From: Chloroflexota bacterium
GTDB lineage: Bacteria; Chloroflexota; Anaerolineae; Aggregatilineales; J027
DNA length: 64,000 nucleotides
Direction of reading: 5' to 3'
NCBI GenBank assembly: GCA_016234595.1
Contig: JACRBG010000035.1
Span: 62,001-126,000, forward strand
Positions 7,701-15,756 of this stretch are shown one piece after another; the stretch's first letter is position 1; every line of letters begins with the position of its first letter. The position numbers and the translations under genes were made by a program. The notes beneath the pieces are model-generated. The model searched no databases, was not told the DNA's origin, and was given only the letters and a program-made list of their open reading frames with translations.

Positions 7701-9726
7701 CACTATCACCGATGATGACAATGCCCCCAGCATTAGCATCAACGACGTGACTGTCATCGAAGGTAACAGCGGCACGGTTAACGCGATCTTCACCGTTAGC
7801 CTCTCGAATGGCAGTGCCTCGGTCGTCACAGTCAATTACGCAACAGCGAATGACACCGCTACAGCGCCAAGCGACTACACCGCCCTGTCTTCTACGACCC
7901 TGACCTTCAATCCGGGTGGCGCACTCACTCAAACCGTTACCGTCGTGGTCAATGGCGATGCAGTTTTTGAAGGCGTCAGTGAGCGTTTCTTTGTCAATCT
8001 CTCTGGTGCAGTCAACGCTACCATTGGGGGCAATCAAGGTATTGGTACTATCACTGACGATGACACCCCGCGCGTTGTCGTCACTGCGATCAGTACGGAT
8101 ACAGTGCTGGTCGAAAACCAGTTGCCTGCTCCTTCGCAGCGTTACATCTTTACCGTTAGTTTGGCAACCAGCCCAACCGCGACGGTTACTATCAACCTCA
8201 ATGTATCGAACAGCCAAATTCGGCTTGGTCGTCCGGGCGGGCCCTATAATAACACCCTCAGTTTGACCTTTGTCCCAACAGGCGTGACCCCAACCGCCCC
8301 GAATACGCTTTGGAATGTGACCCAAACGGTTGAGGTAGTGGCAGTAGATGACACCGTTATCGAAGCACTCAACCAAACCAGTCAGATCACGCTTGCAATT
8401 CAGGCAGGCAGCGCAGCCGAGTATGTGGCGCTAACCGTTCCAGCCATCACGGTTACAGTGGTGGATAAGGACGGAGCCGATGCACTGGTGATGTCCAATT
8501 CAACCTCTGGGCAAGTAAGTTTGTTGAATACTTTGCAAGACCTGCCCGCTGGCAGTGCCTACACAACCTACGCCCCCGGCGCTCCCATTCAGGGACAATG
8601 GGTAATGGGTGACTGGAACGACGATGGCATTGAAACACCGGGGGTCTATGGTGGCGGTGCGTTCTACTACACCAACAACTCTGGCCCATCGGCGAGTTGG
8701 ACAGGCATTTGGATTGGTTTTGTTGGGCGACCAGCCGTCGTGGGTCGGTTTGATGCCAATTATGGTAATGACTGTATTGGGGCGGTGGATAGCGCGAACT
8801 TCCCGCCGTATGGCACGGCCTTTGCGCTCTATTTTACCTGCGATTTGACCCACGGCTCGACTCCGGCTCTCACTTATCAATGGTTGAGTGTGGTATTGCC
8901 CGATTCGCTGGGTTATACAGGCGCGCATCAATTTGGTGCGGGCGACTTCAATAACGACGGTATTGACTCCATTGCCATTCGGCGTGGGGAGGCTGTCGCA
9001 TATACGAATGTCCCACCGACGACCGTTAACTCCGCCTTCGACCTCGCTCAATATTTCGGTAATCCCGGCCTAACGGGTGGCGATATTGTGGCAGGACAAT
9101 ATGGCAATCTCATTGTCGGGGATTGGAATAACGACGGCACTGATACCTTCGGATTGTTCTACCCCGCTGGCGTGATGTACTATCGCAACGATCAACTCTG
9201 GAATTCGGGAGTATATGTCCGGCAACGGATGGCTCAACCTGTCGGCGCATCTGCCCTCGGAACAACTTGGCATCCAGTAGGCGGGGCCTCAGCGGGTGCG
9301 GGTCAGGCGGAAACAACCACCCAAGGCTCGCCAGTGACCCCAACTCCTACTAAGACCTCGCGGCGTCAACGCATCGAATCAGACGACCCACGGGTTGCCC
9401 AAATAGGCAAGTGGACAGTTCAATCAGCCCCTGCCGCCAGTGGTGGACGTTATGTCTATAGCACGGCTAGTACGGATGACGTCCTGACACTCCAATTTGA
9501 GGGCACATCGGTTGAGATTGTCTATCAGGAAGGGCCATCGCTTGGCTCATTCACAGTGGTAGTAGACGATGTGGCAGTACGCACGGTCATCGCTACCCAA
9601 AGTGCAACAGCCTTTAACCGCAGCACTCTCATCAACTACTTGAGCGACGGCCCGCATACCGTACAAATCGTACCGATTCGCGGCGTGATTGCGATTGATG
9701 CGTTCGTCGCCAACAGTGCCGAATAA
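4711..9726 (+). CDS. Giant surface protein with Calx-beta repeats and FG-GAP/VCBS-like repeats
   Basis: A 1671-residue exported protein. The start is ATG 4711, since AGGAG sits seven bases upstream; an ATG at 4687 lacks such a site. A Lys/Arg-rich N-terminus leads to a membrane or signal segment (FVIGLVLVVSFLQF, about residues 28-42). Residues about 50-420 are repeats with the form NGNFVTVWES..., probably a beta-propeller. Residues about 425-1255 are Calx-beta-type domains, five of them nearly identical (INDVT-TEGDSGT-NA start, TITDDD end). Residues about 1290-1510 hold three GDWNDDG/GDFNNDG motifs typical of calcium-binding FG-GAP/VCBS repeats. After a TPTPTKT linker comes a C-terminal beta domain ending AIDAFVAN. 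No LPXTG or other sorting motif is seen. The likely role is calcium-stabilised adhesion or a surface layer. It diverges from the tail-collar operon. Confidence 0.88.
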   Translation: MPYHGLSKRQLSVANYRRRYLPFRSLTTVFVIGLVLVVSFLQFTHRAEAVLTSLGSETILNSYTTNNQSAPQVAVLPNGNFVTVWESEGEDGSGKGIFARFYNSSGTAIGSEIQINVFTTNDQRNPHVAVSNSAIGIVWESRYQFGSALSGVMRLFDFSGAALTGEIQISTLVFQKDFGTAFNSLTGDVVVTWSTLNNVYFQRFNSAGAPQGSRVQVNGGSSSYAVATSVAVNPLNGDFIVVWRETNLSYMAGDVYYRRYNASGTAYGAATLLSTSSGDQSNPYITSNHNGNFVAVWDVINGTSVDIYGTRIAASGALAGTEFRVNSTADDTVGVPKVTMDSYANFVVAWSANDGSSDGIYARSFNGSAVAQDASPILVNTTTASAQNSAGIAINSANVTFVVWSSSLGGFSDVYGRRMDGGFPLPSATIVESGGTTAITEGGATDSYTVVLTAQPSAAVTITADPDGQCDLGAGAGNPITLTFNSASAPLWSTPQTVTVTAVDDSLYEGNHTCVITHSASSGDAAYNGVTISNVTATITDNDPQPTLSINDVTLTEGDSGTINATFTVTLTGSSAVVTTVNVATANDTATAPADFTAISSTPLTFNPGGPLTQTVTVVVNGDTIDEGASEQFFVNLSGATNATISDGQGVGTITDDDSAPVISIDDVTITEGNSGTVNAIFTVSLSNGSASVVTVDYITANDTATAPSDFTTLASNTLTFNPGGTLTQTVTVVVNGDTIDEGTSEQFFVNLSGATNATVGDNQGAGTITDDDNAPVISIDDVTVTEGNSGTVNAIFTVSLSNGSASVVTVDYITANDTATAPSDFTALASNILTFNPGGALTQTVTVVVNGDTIDEGASEQFFVNLSGANNATVRDNQGTGTITDDDAAPSLSINDVTVTEGDSGTVNATFTVSLNSTAPTNITVNYATANDTATAPSDYTALSSTTLTFNPGGALTQTITVVVNGDTMDEGTSEQFFINLSGATNATIGDAQGVGTITDDDNAPSISINDVTVIEGNSGTVNAIFTVSLSNGSASVVTVNYATANDTATAPSDYTALSSTTLTFNPGGALTQTVTVVVNGDAVFEGVSERFFVNLSGAVNATIGGNQGIGTITDDDTPRVVVTAISTDTVLVENQLPAPSQRYIFTVSLATSPTATVTINLNVSNSQIRLGRPGGPYNNTLSLTFVPTGVTPTAPNTLWNVTQTVEVVAVDDTVIEALNQTSQITLAIQAGSAAEYVALTVPAITVTVVDKDGADALVMSNSTSGQVSLLNTLQDLPAGSAYTTYAPGAPIQGQWVMGDWNDDGIETPGVYGGGAFYYTNNSGPSASWTGIWIGFVGRPAVVGRFDANYGNDCIGAVDSANFPPYGTAFALYFTCDLTHGSTPALTYQWLSVVLPDSLGYTGAHQFGAGDFNNDGIDSIAIRRGEAVAYTNVPPTTVNSAFDLAQYFGNPGLTGGDIVAGQYGNLIVGDWNNDGTDTFGLFYPAGVMYYRNDQLWNSGVYVRQRMAQPVGASALGTTWHPVGGASAGAGQAETTTQGSPVTPTPTKTSRRQRIESDDPRVAQIGKWTVQSAPAASGGRYVYSTASTDDVLTLQFEGTSVEIVYQEGPSLGSFTVVVDDVAVRTVIATQSATAFNRSTLINYLSDGPHTVQIVPIRGVIAIDAFVANSAE
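6346..8070 (+). repeat. Five tandem 345-bp repeats encoding Calx-beta domains
   Basis: Five units of exactly 345 bases (115 codons) follow each other. The conserved Ile codon that opens INDVT/IDDVT lies at 6358, 6703, 7048, 7393 and 7738. Units 2 and 3 are almost identical at the DNA level, including third positions, which indicates recent duplication or gene conversion. Units 1, 4 and 5 are more diverged. Flanking, more degenerate copies lie at about 5990-6345 and 8071-8480. The repeats could cause copy-number variation between strains. Confidence 0.92.
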
Positions 9727-9744
9727 CCTAGATCAGATTTAATC

Positions 9745-9783
9745 AAAAAGAGGTGGCTGATTCGTTTCAACCACCTCTTTTTT
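9745..9783 (+). terminator. Bidirectional rho-independent terminator
   Basis: A 12-base-pair stem (AAAAAGAGGTGG at 9745-9756 against CCACCTCTTTTT from 9771) closes a 14-base loop, with a T run on the plus strand and, because of the A run, also on the minus strand. It lies between the converging Calx-beta gene and DUF192 gene and probably serves both. Confidence 0.88.
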
Positions 9784-9785
9784 GT

Positions 9786-10163
9786 TTAGCGGGGGAGTTC
9801 TTCAAATTTTAATTGGTCGCCAATCGAAACTCGTTCCAAAATCGAAGGGCGGGCTTCAATAAAATATTGGGCGGCGGATTTGGGGGCATAGTAGGGTCGC
9901 CAAGGCTTGGCAAGTTTGGCATCTATCACTTTCAGGTTTTCATCCAGCCAGATAACCCCGATTGCGAAAAATACAAAAAACATATGAATGGTGGTGTTGG
10001 CTTTACTCGGCGCACGATAGACAAAAATCAACCCCTCATCTTCGGGCAGGCTGGGGCGCAGCATTAGCCCACGAAAATGATCCCAACCATTGGCATACCA
10101 ATGGCCTTTTGGCAAAACGACCCCTTGACGGGTGAGATTATGAATAGTCTGAATACGAGCCAT
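9786..10163 (-). CDS. DUF192 family protein
   Basis: A 125-residue protein of the DUF192 family. The family core is visible: HFRGLMLRPSLPEDEGLIFVY (RGLM...EGMLFV type), IHMFFVFFAIGVIWLD (family form IHMFFMRFPIDVVFLD) and PKSAAQYFIEA near the C-terminus, where family members have A-x-x-VLEL. The function of DUF192 proteins is not established. Most members carry a signal peptide, but this one seems cytoplasmic. Its 3' end abuts the bidirectional terminator, and it may be monocistronic. Confidence 0.85.
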   Translation of the reverse strand: MARIQTIHNLTRQGVVLPKGHWYANGWDHFRGLMLRPSLPEDEGLIFVYRAPSKANTTIHMFFVFFAIGVIWLDENLKVIDAKLAKPWRPYYAPKSAAQYFIEARPSILERVSIGDQLKFEELPR

Positions 10164-10182
10164 ATTTTTTCATCCTAGGTAA

Positions 10183-10210
10183 CAAAAAGGGCGATCCGCA
10201 AATCGCCCTT
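10183..10210 (-). terminator. Rho-independent terminator of the LysM gene
   Basis: The inverted repeat AAGGGCGAT (10187-10195) / ATCGCCCTT (10202-10210) has a six-base loop. On the minus strand it is followed by a T run (plus-strand AAAAA at 10184-10188). It lies 28 bases after the LysM gene's stop and before the DUF192 start. Confidence 0.85.
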
Positions 10211-10237
10211 AGAAAACATTTTTGAGCACGCCGTAAT

Positions 10238-11728
10238 TTAGCGTGGGATAATCAACCGTTGCCCAACAAAAATCTGGTTCGGGTTATAGAGACCATTCGC
10301 CTGTGCGATACGATCCCATGTAAGGTTATAGCGCAGGCCAATGCGGAAAATATTTTCACCGGGCTGCACCAGATGAATCACATAATTGGTATAGGCGCCG
10401 CCTGTGCCATAAATCGGCTGGGCCGGGACAGGTTGTTGACCACCTGTACCTGTTGTGCCGCCTACACAGGTTGCTCCCGCACCGGGAATCCGCAACTGTT
10501 GACCCACATAGACAGCGTTGGGGTTCAAAATGCCGTTACATTGGGCAATCGTATCCACGGTAACATTGAAACGCAGGCCAACACGGAAAAGCGTATCGCC
10601 TGATTGCACGACGTAGATGCCATTGACCAACGATCCCTCACCACCACCGGCTGGCGGGGCTGGGGTGACGGGTGTCACAGTGGAAACAGGCACAGGATTG
10701 GAAGGCTGGCCCGTTCCGGCGGGTACAGGAATGATTAGCCGTTGCCCAACATAAATCAAGCCACTGTAGGCCAGACCGTTTGCTTGGGTAATGGCGTCCA
10801 CCGAGCTATTAAAACGAGTGGCTATATCAATGACGGTATCGCCTGCTACCACCATATATTCAAGCTGATTTGGTAAATCGGCTTGATAGGGCGGGGTTGG
10901 AGTCACGCTGGCAGGTGTGGTAGGAACCACCGTAATCGTGACGGGTGTAGTGGGCGCTGGCGTCGTCGGAGCAGGTGTCGTTGGGCCGGGTGTGGTGGGG
11001 GCTGGCGTAGTAGGGGCAGGCGTCGTTGGCGCTGGGGTAGTCGGAGTCACTGGAACAGACCCCGTCGAGACCAATGAGGCCTTATCTACATAAATATTGT
11101 TGACCCCAATAGCGCCTGTCACTGTGCTGCGCACATAAACCGTGACAGATGTCCCCAAGGAGACGGTGCTAACGGTGATTTCACGATATTCGTCATAATA
11201 TTCAACGGGTGTTGACCAGACAATCGCACCGCTAGTGGGATCAGTGCCACCATTTGGATCAATGCCGACACTTACTTTGACACCCTGTGGCTGAATTGAC
11301 TTATTGGGGTCTTCAAAGGTGGCGGATGACCAGATATATAAATTGGCCGAGAAGCGCAAATTTTCGCCTGCTGTTACCGGTACACGCTGAAACACGCCGC
11401 CATCATGGGTGGCGAAAAACGTGTTGTATTCTTGGGCAGCCGAGCCGCTTAGAACACGATTGGTGGGAGCAGGTTGATAATCTGGTTCCAAATTAATTGA
11501 AGGATCAGCCCCAGCAGGAGGTGGTAAATGCCACGGTTGCCAGCTAGGCGCGACTTGCTTGGTGCTGTCCCCGCCAATGGCAACATAATTGCCCTCAAAA
11601 TCTGGATTTTGAAGTAATTCTTGACCTTGCTGCGCGATGGCAGGCGTAGAACTTGGGATAATCAGTACGCCAACAAGGACGATGACTAAAACTAATGTGG
11701 TGTAACGGACTGACGCATGGTGGAGCAT
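10238..11728 (-). CDS. Secreted protein with three C-terminal LysM domains
   Basis: A 496-residue exported protein that should bind peptidoglycan or another GlcNAc polymer. The signal peptide (YTTLVLVIVLVGVLIIPSS) ends about residue 33. Residues about 35-220 form a beta-rich module resembling a carbohydrate-binding domain (ELLQNPDFEGNY opening, typical of CBM-like modules). A Pro/Thr linker of repeated PTTPA units spans about residues 225-275. Three LysM domains follow at about residues 290-340, 370-415 and 450-496, each with the G-D/E-T/N, I-A-Q-x-N-G and YVGQRLIIP pattern. No catalytic domain is present. AGGGGA six bases before the ATG supports the start. The gene stands alone and has its own terminator. 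Confidence 0.93.
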   Translation of the reverse strand: MLHHASVRYTTLVLVIVLVGVLIIPSSTPAIAQQGQELLQNPDFEGNYVAIGGDSTKQVAPSWQPWHLPPPAGADPSINLEPDYQPAPTNRVLSGSAAQEYNTFFATHDGGVFQRVPVTAGENLRFSANLYIWSSATFEDPNKSIQPQGVKVSVGIDPNGGTDPTSGAIVWSTPVEYYDEYREITVSTVSLGTSVTVYVRSTVTGAIGVNNIYVDKASLVSTGSVPVTPTTPAPTTPAPTTPAPTTPGPTTPAPTTPAPTTPVTITVVPTTPASVTPTPPYQADLPNQLEYMVVAGDTVIDIATRFNSSVDAITQANGLAYSGLIYVGQRLIIPVPAGTGQPSNPVPVSTVTPVTPAPPAGGGEGSLVNGIYVVQSGDTLFRVGLRFNVTVDTIAQCNGILNPNAVYVGQQLRIPGAGATCVGGTTGTGGQQPVPAQPIYGTGGAYTNYVIHLVQPGENIFRIGLRYNLTWDRIAQANGLYNPNQIFVGQRLIIPR

Positions 11729-11844
11729 GTGAGTCCCCTTAAACTGTATAGGCAGAATTTATTTCACAAGTTTATTGTGCAATTCTTAGATAATTTACGC
11801 AAGCAGGACTCATCCCAAAGCAGGGAAACCCTCTGCGCGGGGAT

Positions 11845-12303
11845 TTAGTCGAGCCGGCCAACGTCACGCAGGACGTTTTCAACACTCGCCATCAAGACTT
11901 TTGGCCCAAATGGTTTCGTGACATAAGCATTTACTTTGGCGATGTGTAAACCCAAGACTCGGTCAATGCTTTGGGCCTTCGCCGTGACAATAATCACGGG
12001 CGTATCCTTCATTGACTCGCGGTTTTTCATCTGTTGATATACTTCCCAACCGTCCATGTCTGGCATCATGAGGTCAAGCAGCACTAAGTCGGGTTTGATC
12101 TCTTCAATTAATTGAAGGCCTTCTCGACCACCACTGGCACCATACACTTTATACGTCGGCTGGTCTGGTCTGGCATCTTTATCACGCCGAGTCAATACTA
12201 ACCGGACAAGATCGATCATTTCCGGCTCGTCTTCAACATATACAACCTGAATCGTGTCCACTTCAGACGACATAGCTCTGGCGCAAAAATTGCGTCCTTT
12301 CAT
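11845..12303 (-). CDS. Single-domain response regulator (CheY-like receiver)
   Basis: A 152-residue stand-alone receiver domain. The acidic pocket (VYVEDEP), the phosphoacceptor Asp in LVLLDLMMPDMDGW, the Thr in VIIVTAKAQ and the Lys in YVTKPFGP are all present, so it should be phosphorylated by a histidine kinase. There is no output domain. A second in-frame ATG at 12273 (MSSEVDTIQ) may be the true start; neither start has a good ribosome binding site. No kinase gene is adjacent. The gene lies between the LysM protein and the YfhO-like protein, and its partner is not in the window. Confidence 0.9.
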   Translation of the reverse strand: MKGRNFCARAMSSEVDTIQVVYVEDEPEMIDLVRLVLTRRDKDARPDQPTYKVYGASGGREGLQLIEEIKPDLVLLDLMMPDMDGWEVYQQMKNRESMKDTPVIIVTAKAQSIDRVLGLHIAKVNAYVTKPFGPKVLMASVENVLRDVGRLD

Positions 12304-12409
12304 CTGGTCAAATAGGGCCTTAACGCTTTCCGTAGTCTACCACAAGCAAGACATGATAGCCAAACCTGATTTGTCAGGTTATTCCATTCTAACTCTTTAC
12401 TAACGCTTT

Positions 12410-14737
12410 TCACAAAATTTCTGCTACTTTGGTTTGCCCATGCCGACCTGACCAAAATGCGCCACCTGCTAGTATGAGCAACAATAGACTGCCTACCCCA
12501 AACAAACATGCCCCCCAACTTAGGGCGATGGGGCGGTATGAAAATTCAACGGTGTGATGACCCGCTGGCACACATACTGCGCGGGTTAAATCATTGGCTC
12601 GCAACAAATCTGCTGATTGACCATCCATCCACACCTGCCAATCGTCATCATATTGATCGGTCAGTACCAGTAACCCCGGCCCATTGCTAATCACTTCAAT
12701 GGTGACTCGGTTGGGAGTGTACTTCACAATAGTAGCCGTACCGCCCTGCCCTGAAATTTCACAATGGGGGTCTTGGTCAAGCAGTACGACATCGCCGCGA
12801 TCCACTTCACCATTCATGATACGGTCGAGCACGGCAGCAGGATTCGACTCCATCGCATAACGCTCGACCAGATAGGCACGTGGCAGGGCAAAAGGATTTT
12901 CATAAAACCAGAAGTCGCCTGATTGACCAATGTTTTCAAAATAGGCGGTGCTGCCAAATCCGTAATTTTCAATGGCCGTGCCCGATAGGATGTAACGCAC
13001 GCCCAAAATGCGATTGGTGGCGCTACCGGGGTCAAGAATATATTGCCCAGTGCGTTCGGTGAGGCGTGTCCATTCTAAAGGTGCAATCGGATCATACCCC
13101 TGTGGGGATTGATAACCTATCCAGCTTGCGCCATTGGGGATGCCGGGGGGTGGTGACATCTGCATGACCCGACCATAAGCGGCATCAGTTCCTGACGGTA
13201 CAAGGCGTTCGGCAGCTTGCCAGATGGGGGACAACCGGACACTATCGGTTTCAATCAGAGGTTGGGCCACACGCCACACATCTAAGGTATTAAAAATCAT
13301 GAGCAATAACAAACCGACTGCCGAAGCATGACGCCAATCGCGGCGCCAAGCCCACACAATTGACCCGATCAAAATCAAAAATGAAATCGTGGCAACCATT
13401 TGAATGGCGCGATATTCGGCCTGTTGATCGGTAAGGTCATTGGGATACTTTTTCAAAGCCAAGACCATACCCCCAAACCATAACCCGACAACCGAGACCG
13501 GGATAAGATAGTGAGTCAGCGGGCGCAAGCGACGGCGACGTTCAACCAAATCACTCTGGCAAATTTCAGTCAGGGTGATTGCCATGATGCCTGCCAATCC
13601 AATGGATGCCAGAAATAGAAATCGCCCCGGCGCACGGAAATCACGGGCAGGTGGTAAAAGCTCATACAAAACACGATAGAGGATACCATCCTTACCGAGA
13701 CTCAAAATCAGCCCTAAGAGAGTAAGGGCGGCAAAAAACCATATCTCGCGGCGGCGCGTTCGCCACAGCAGCGCCAAACATAATAGCGGCAAAATTCCGA
13801 CATAGGCGGTCATTTCTTCATAAAATGGCTTGCCCCAATAGATAGGGTCGCCATTGGGTTCACCAAACCAATCGGGAACGACTAAGCCGAATAATTGTGC
13901 GAGAGGCACAGCATGTTGATTGGCAAAAGCAAGGCTATCGGCTTCACCACCACGCTGCGTTTTATGACTGTAATCCCATGCAGGCAGCCACGTCACCGCA
14001 CTGAGCAAGCCACCAAGGATTCCCATTAACAGCAATTGGCGAAGGGGGACAGCTAATTTTCCGGGTGTCATAGGGCGACCGAGTTGGGAACATTCATGGA
14101 GCCATTGGATGCCTAGCCCAACCCCCATAATATAGGCCATCTGGGGATGTCCCCCTAGCACCGCCAACGCCAAGGCCACCCCACCGGGAATGGCCCAAAC
14201 GGGTCGCCGTTTAAGGAGAGCTAAACGCAACCCAGCCATAACCATTGGTATCCATGCCATTGTCAGCAAAACAGCATAATGTCCAGCGTAAATACGGGCC
14301 GATGGAAACCCGCCAAAAGCCACCGCAATACCCGCACCGAGGGCTGCGATAGGATGAGCGCCATAAAGCCGCAACAACAAATTTGTACCGAGGGCCAGCC
14401 AGAAAATATGCAGGGCGATCAGCAACCCGACCCCACGCATCAACGCATCGCCTTGAAACAAAATCAGTAACCAATTGGGAGGATAAAACAGACCATATTG
14501 CGGGTTGCCTACGACGCTATAACCCAAAAACTGGTGGGGATTCCACAGTGGGATGGCGCCTGTATCGTGGACTGTGCGCACCACAAATTGCAGCAAGGGG
14601 TAATGCAGTTGACGAAAATCGCTGCCCACCAAACCATGCCCAGATGTCGCAAACAGCACATCTCTAAACACCACAATGGTCAACGCCAGCAGGACGAGTG
14701 GGGCAAACCAGCGGCGTTCATAGATGGGGAGTTTCAT
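12410..14737 (-). CDS. YfhO-like multi-spanning membrane protein (GT-C fold type)
   Basis: A 775-residue integral membrane protein with about a dozen hydrophobic segments over residues 10-480, then one large soluble part (about 490-740) and a final membrane segment (LFGVGSLLLLILAGG). The N-terminal arrangement with an early acidic loop (HGLVGSDFRQLHYPLL, about residues 30-50) and the C-terminal soluble domain (LLVLTDQYDDDWQVWMDG, HTVEFSYRP) match the YfhO family, which acts in glycosylation of envelope polymers in Firmicutes; the substrate here is unknown. ATG 14737 is chosen because GAGGA lies ten bases upstream; a GTG at 14746 is too close to that site. Confidence 0.85.
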   Translation of the reverse strand: MKLPIYERRWFAPLVLLALTIVVFRDVLFATSGHGLVGSDFRQLHYPLLQFVVRTVHDTGAIPLWNPHQFLGYSVVGNPQYGLFYPPNWLLILFQGDALMRGVGLLIALHIFWLALGTNLLLRLYGAHPIAALGAGIAVAFGGFPSARIYAGHYAVLLTMAWIPMVMAGLRLALLKRRPVWAIPGGVALALAVLGGHPQMAYIMGVGLGIQWLHECSQLGRPMTPGKLAVPLRQLLLMGILGGLLSAVTWLPAWDYSHKTQRGGEADSLAFANQHAVPLAQLFGLVVPDWFGEPNGDPIYWGKPFYEEMTAYVGILPLLCLALLWRTRRREIWFFAALTLLGLILSLGKDGILYRVLYELLPPARDFRAPGRFLFLASIGLAGIMAITLTEICQSDLVERRRRLRPLTHYLIPVSVVGLWFGGMVLALKKYPNDLTDQQAEYRAIQMVATISFLILIGSIVWAWRRDWRHASAVGLLLLMIFNTLDVWRVAQPLIETDSVRLSPIWQAAERLVPSGTDAAYGRVMQMSPPPGIPNGASWIGYQSPQGYDPIAPLEWTRLTERTGQYILDPGSATNRILGVRYILSGTAIENYGFGSTAYFENIGQSGDFWFYENPFALPRAYLVERYAMESNPAAVLDRIMNGEVDRGDVVLLDQDPHCEISGQGGTATIVKYTPNRVTIEVISNGPGLLVLTDQYDDDWQVWMDGQSADLLRANDLTRAVCVPAGHHTVEFSYRPIALSWGACLFGVGSLLLLILAGGAFWSGRHGQTKVAEIL

Positions 14738-14825
14738 GCGGGGCACATCCTCGATTGGTTAAGCGTTATAGGGGCGGGATTGTACCGCTGCACTCAATAC
14801 CAAACCAGAGACTCAACAAAGCGTC

Positions 14826-14854
14826 TGGTTGGGGTGTTTTCTATCCGCTATAAT
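14826..14854 (+). promoter_or_regulatory. Putative sigma-70-type promoter of the RmlD-like/glycosyltransferase operon
   Basis: A perfect -10 hexamer TATAAT (14849-14854) lies 17 bases after TGGTTG (14826-14831), a poor -35. The RmlD-like start is 45 bases downstream. The match is limited to the -10. Confidence 0.45.
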
Positions 14855-14898
14855 CGGCCTCCGGTCTATTCACTCACTATCATGGAGTTCACCCTTTC

Positions 14899-15753
14899 AT
14901 GCAAATTCTGGTCACAGGCGCGCGGGGACAGCTTGGTAAACTGCTTGTTGAACGATTGAGTCAGGCCCACACTGTCACCGGAATTGATATTCAAGAACTT
15001 GATCTCACCAATCGTAGCGAAACCCAGCATTTCATCACCGATCTACAGCCAGAATTGGTGATTCACTGCGCCGCGTTGACCAATGTGGATTATTGCGCCG
15101 AACACCCTGACGAGGCCCTAACGGTCAATGGTTATGGCACACAGCATGTAGCATTGGGGTGTCAAGCGTTAGGGGCGGCGCTGGTGCATATCAGCACTAA
15201 TGAAGTGTTTGATGGAACCAACACGGGAGTCTATTTGGAATATGATCGCACTCAGGCTGCTGGTAACGCTTATGCCTATAGCAAATGGGTCGCGGAGCAA
15301 ATGGTGCGGGATTTAGTACCCCACCACATGATTGTGCGGTTTTCATGGTTGTTTGCTCATGGTGGCAAAAATTTTATCCATGCGATTTTAAATCGAGCAG
15401 CCTCAGGTCAGCCCTTGCGCGTAGTTACGAATGAAGTCGCCGTGCCGACCTATGCCAATGATGTGGCTACAGCGCTCGAAAAATTGATTGAAACGCGGCA
15501 CTATGGCATCTACCATTTGGTAAACGAGGGTCGAGCCTCACGGTGGGCATTTGCCCGTCATATTTTGGATTTAGCGGGGTATCAAGATACGCCGATTGAA
15601 AAAATCAGTGTTGCGGAATATCCTCGCCCCTCACGCCCACCAGAATATTCAGTGCTGCGAAATTTCGCGGCGGCACGACTAGGCATCCAATTGCCCGCAT
15701 GGCAGGATGCGGTAGCGGCCTTTTTGGATCAAGAAGGCCTCTTGGTGAAATAG
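14899..15753 (+). CDS. RmlD-like NAD(P)-dependent sugar-nucleotide reductase
   Basis: A 284-residue extended short-chain dehydrogenase of the dTDP-4-dehydrorhamnose reductase type, the last step of dTDP-L-rhamnose synthesis. It has the nucleotide-binding GARGQLG at residues 7-13, the HCAALTNVDYCAEHPDEA region, STNEVFDG (family form STDYVFDG) and the catalytic Y-x-x-x-K in AYAYSKWVAEQ. The other rml genes are not nearby. It is followed three bases later by a GT2 gene and then a second GT2, so it probably supplies the deoxysugar for an envelope glycan. A related 4-keto-sugar reductase remains possible. Confidence 0.85.
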   Translation: MQILVTGARGQLGKLLVERLSQAHTVTGIDIQELDLTNRSETQHFITDLQPELVIHCAALTNVDYCAEHPDEALTVNGYGTQHVALGCQALGAALVHISTNEVFDGTNTGVYLEYDRTQAAGNAYAYSKWVAEQMVRDLVPHHMIVRFSWLFAHGGKNFIHAILNRAASGQPLRVVTNEVAVPTYANDVATALEKLIETRHYGIYHLVNEGRASRWAFARHILDLAGYQDTPIEKISVAEYPRPSRPPEYSVLRNFAAARLGIQLPAWQDAVAAFLDQEGLLVK

Positions 15754-15756
15754 GGC

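Noticed and set aside
6346-8070. Regular repeats considered as a CRISPR array
   Set aside because: The period is 345 bases, the repeats are coding and keep one reading frame, and there are no short repeats with unique spacers.
7555-8376. A 273-codon open frame on the minus strand inside the Calx-beta gene
   Set aside because: It lies antisense to the repeat-coding region, repeats with the same period and has Arg/His-rich, non-family sequence. It is a by-product of the repetitive codon pattern.
8500-9051. A 183-codon minus-strand open frame opposite the FG-GAP-like region
   Set aside because: It is fully antisense to a strongly supported coding frame, with no ribosome binding site or family resemblance.
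10915-11050. Repeated Pro/Thr codons considered as a regulatory or mobile repeat
   Set aside because: They encode a PTTPA-type linker between a beta domain and LysM domains, a common low-complexity linker.
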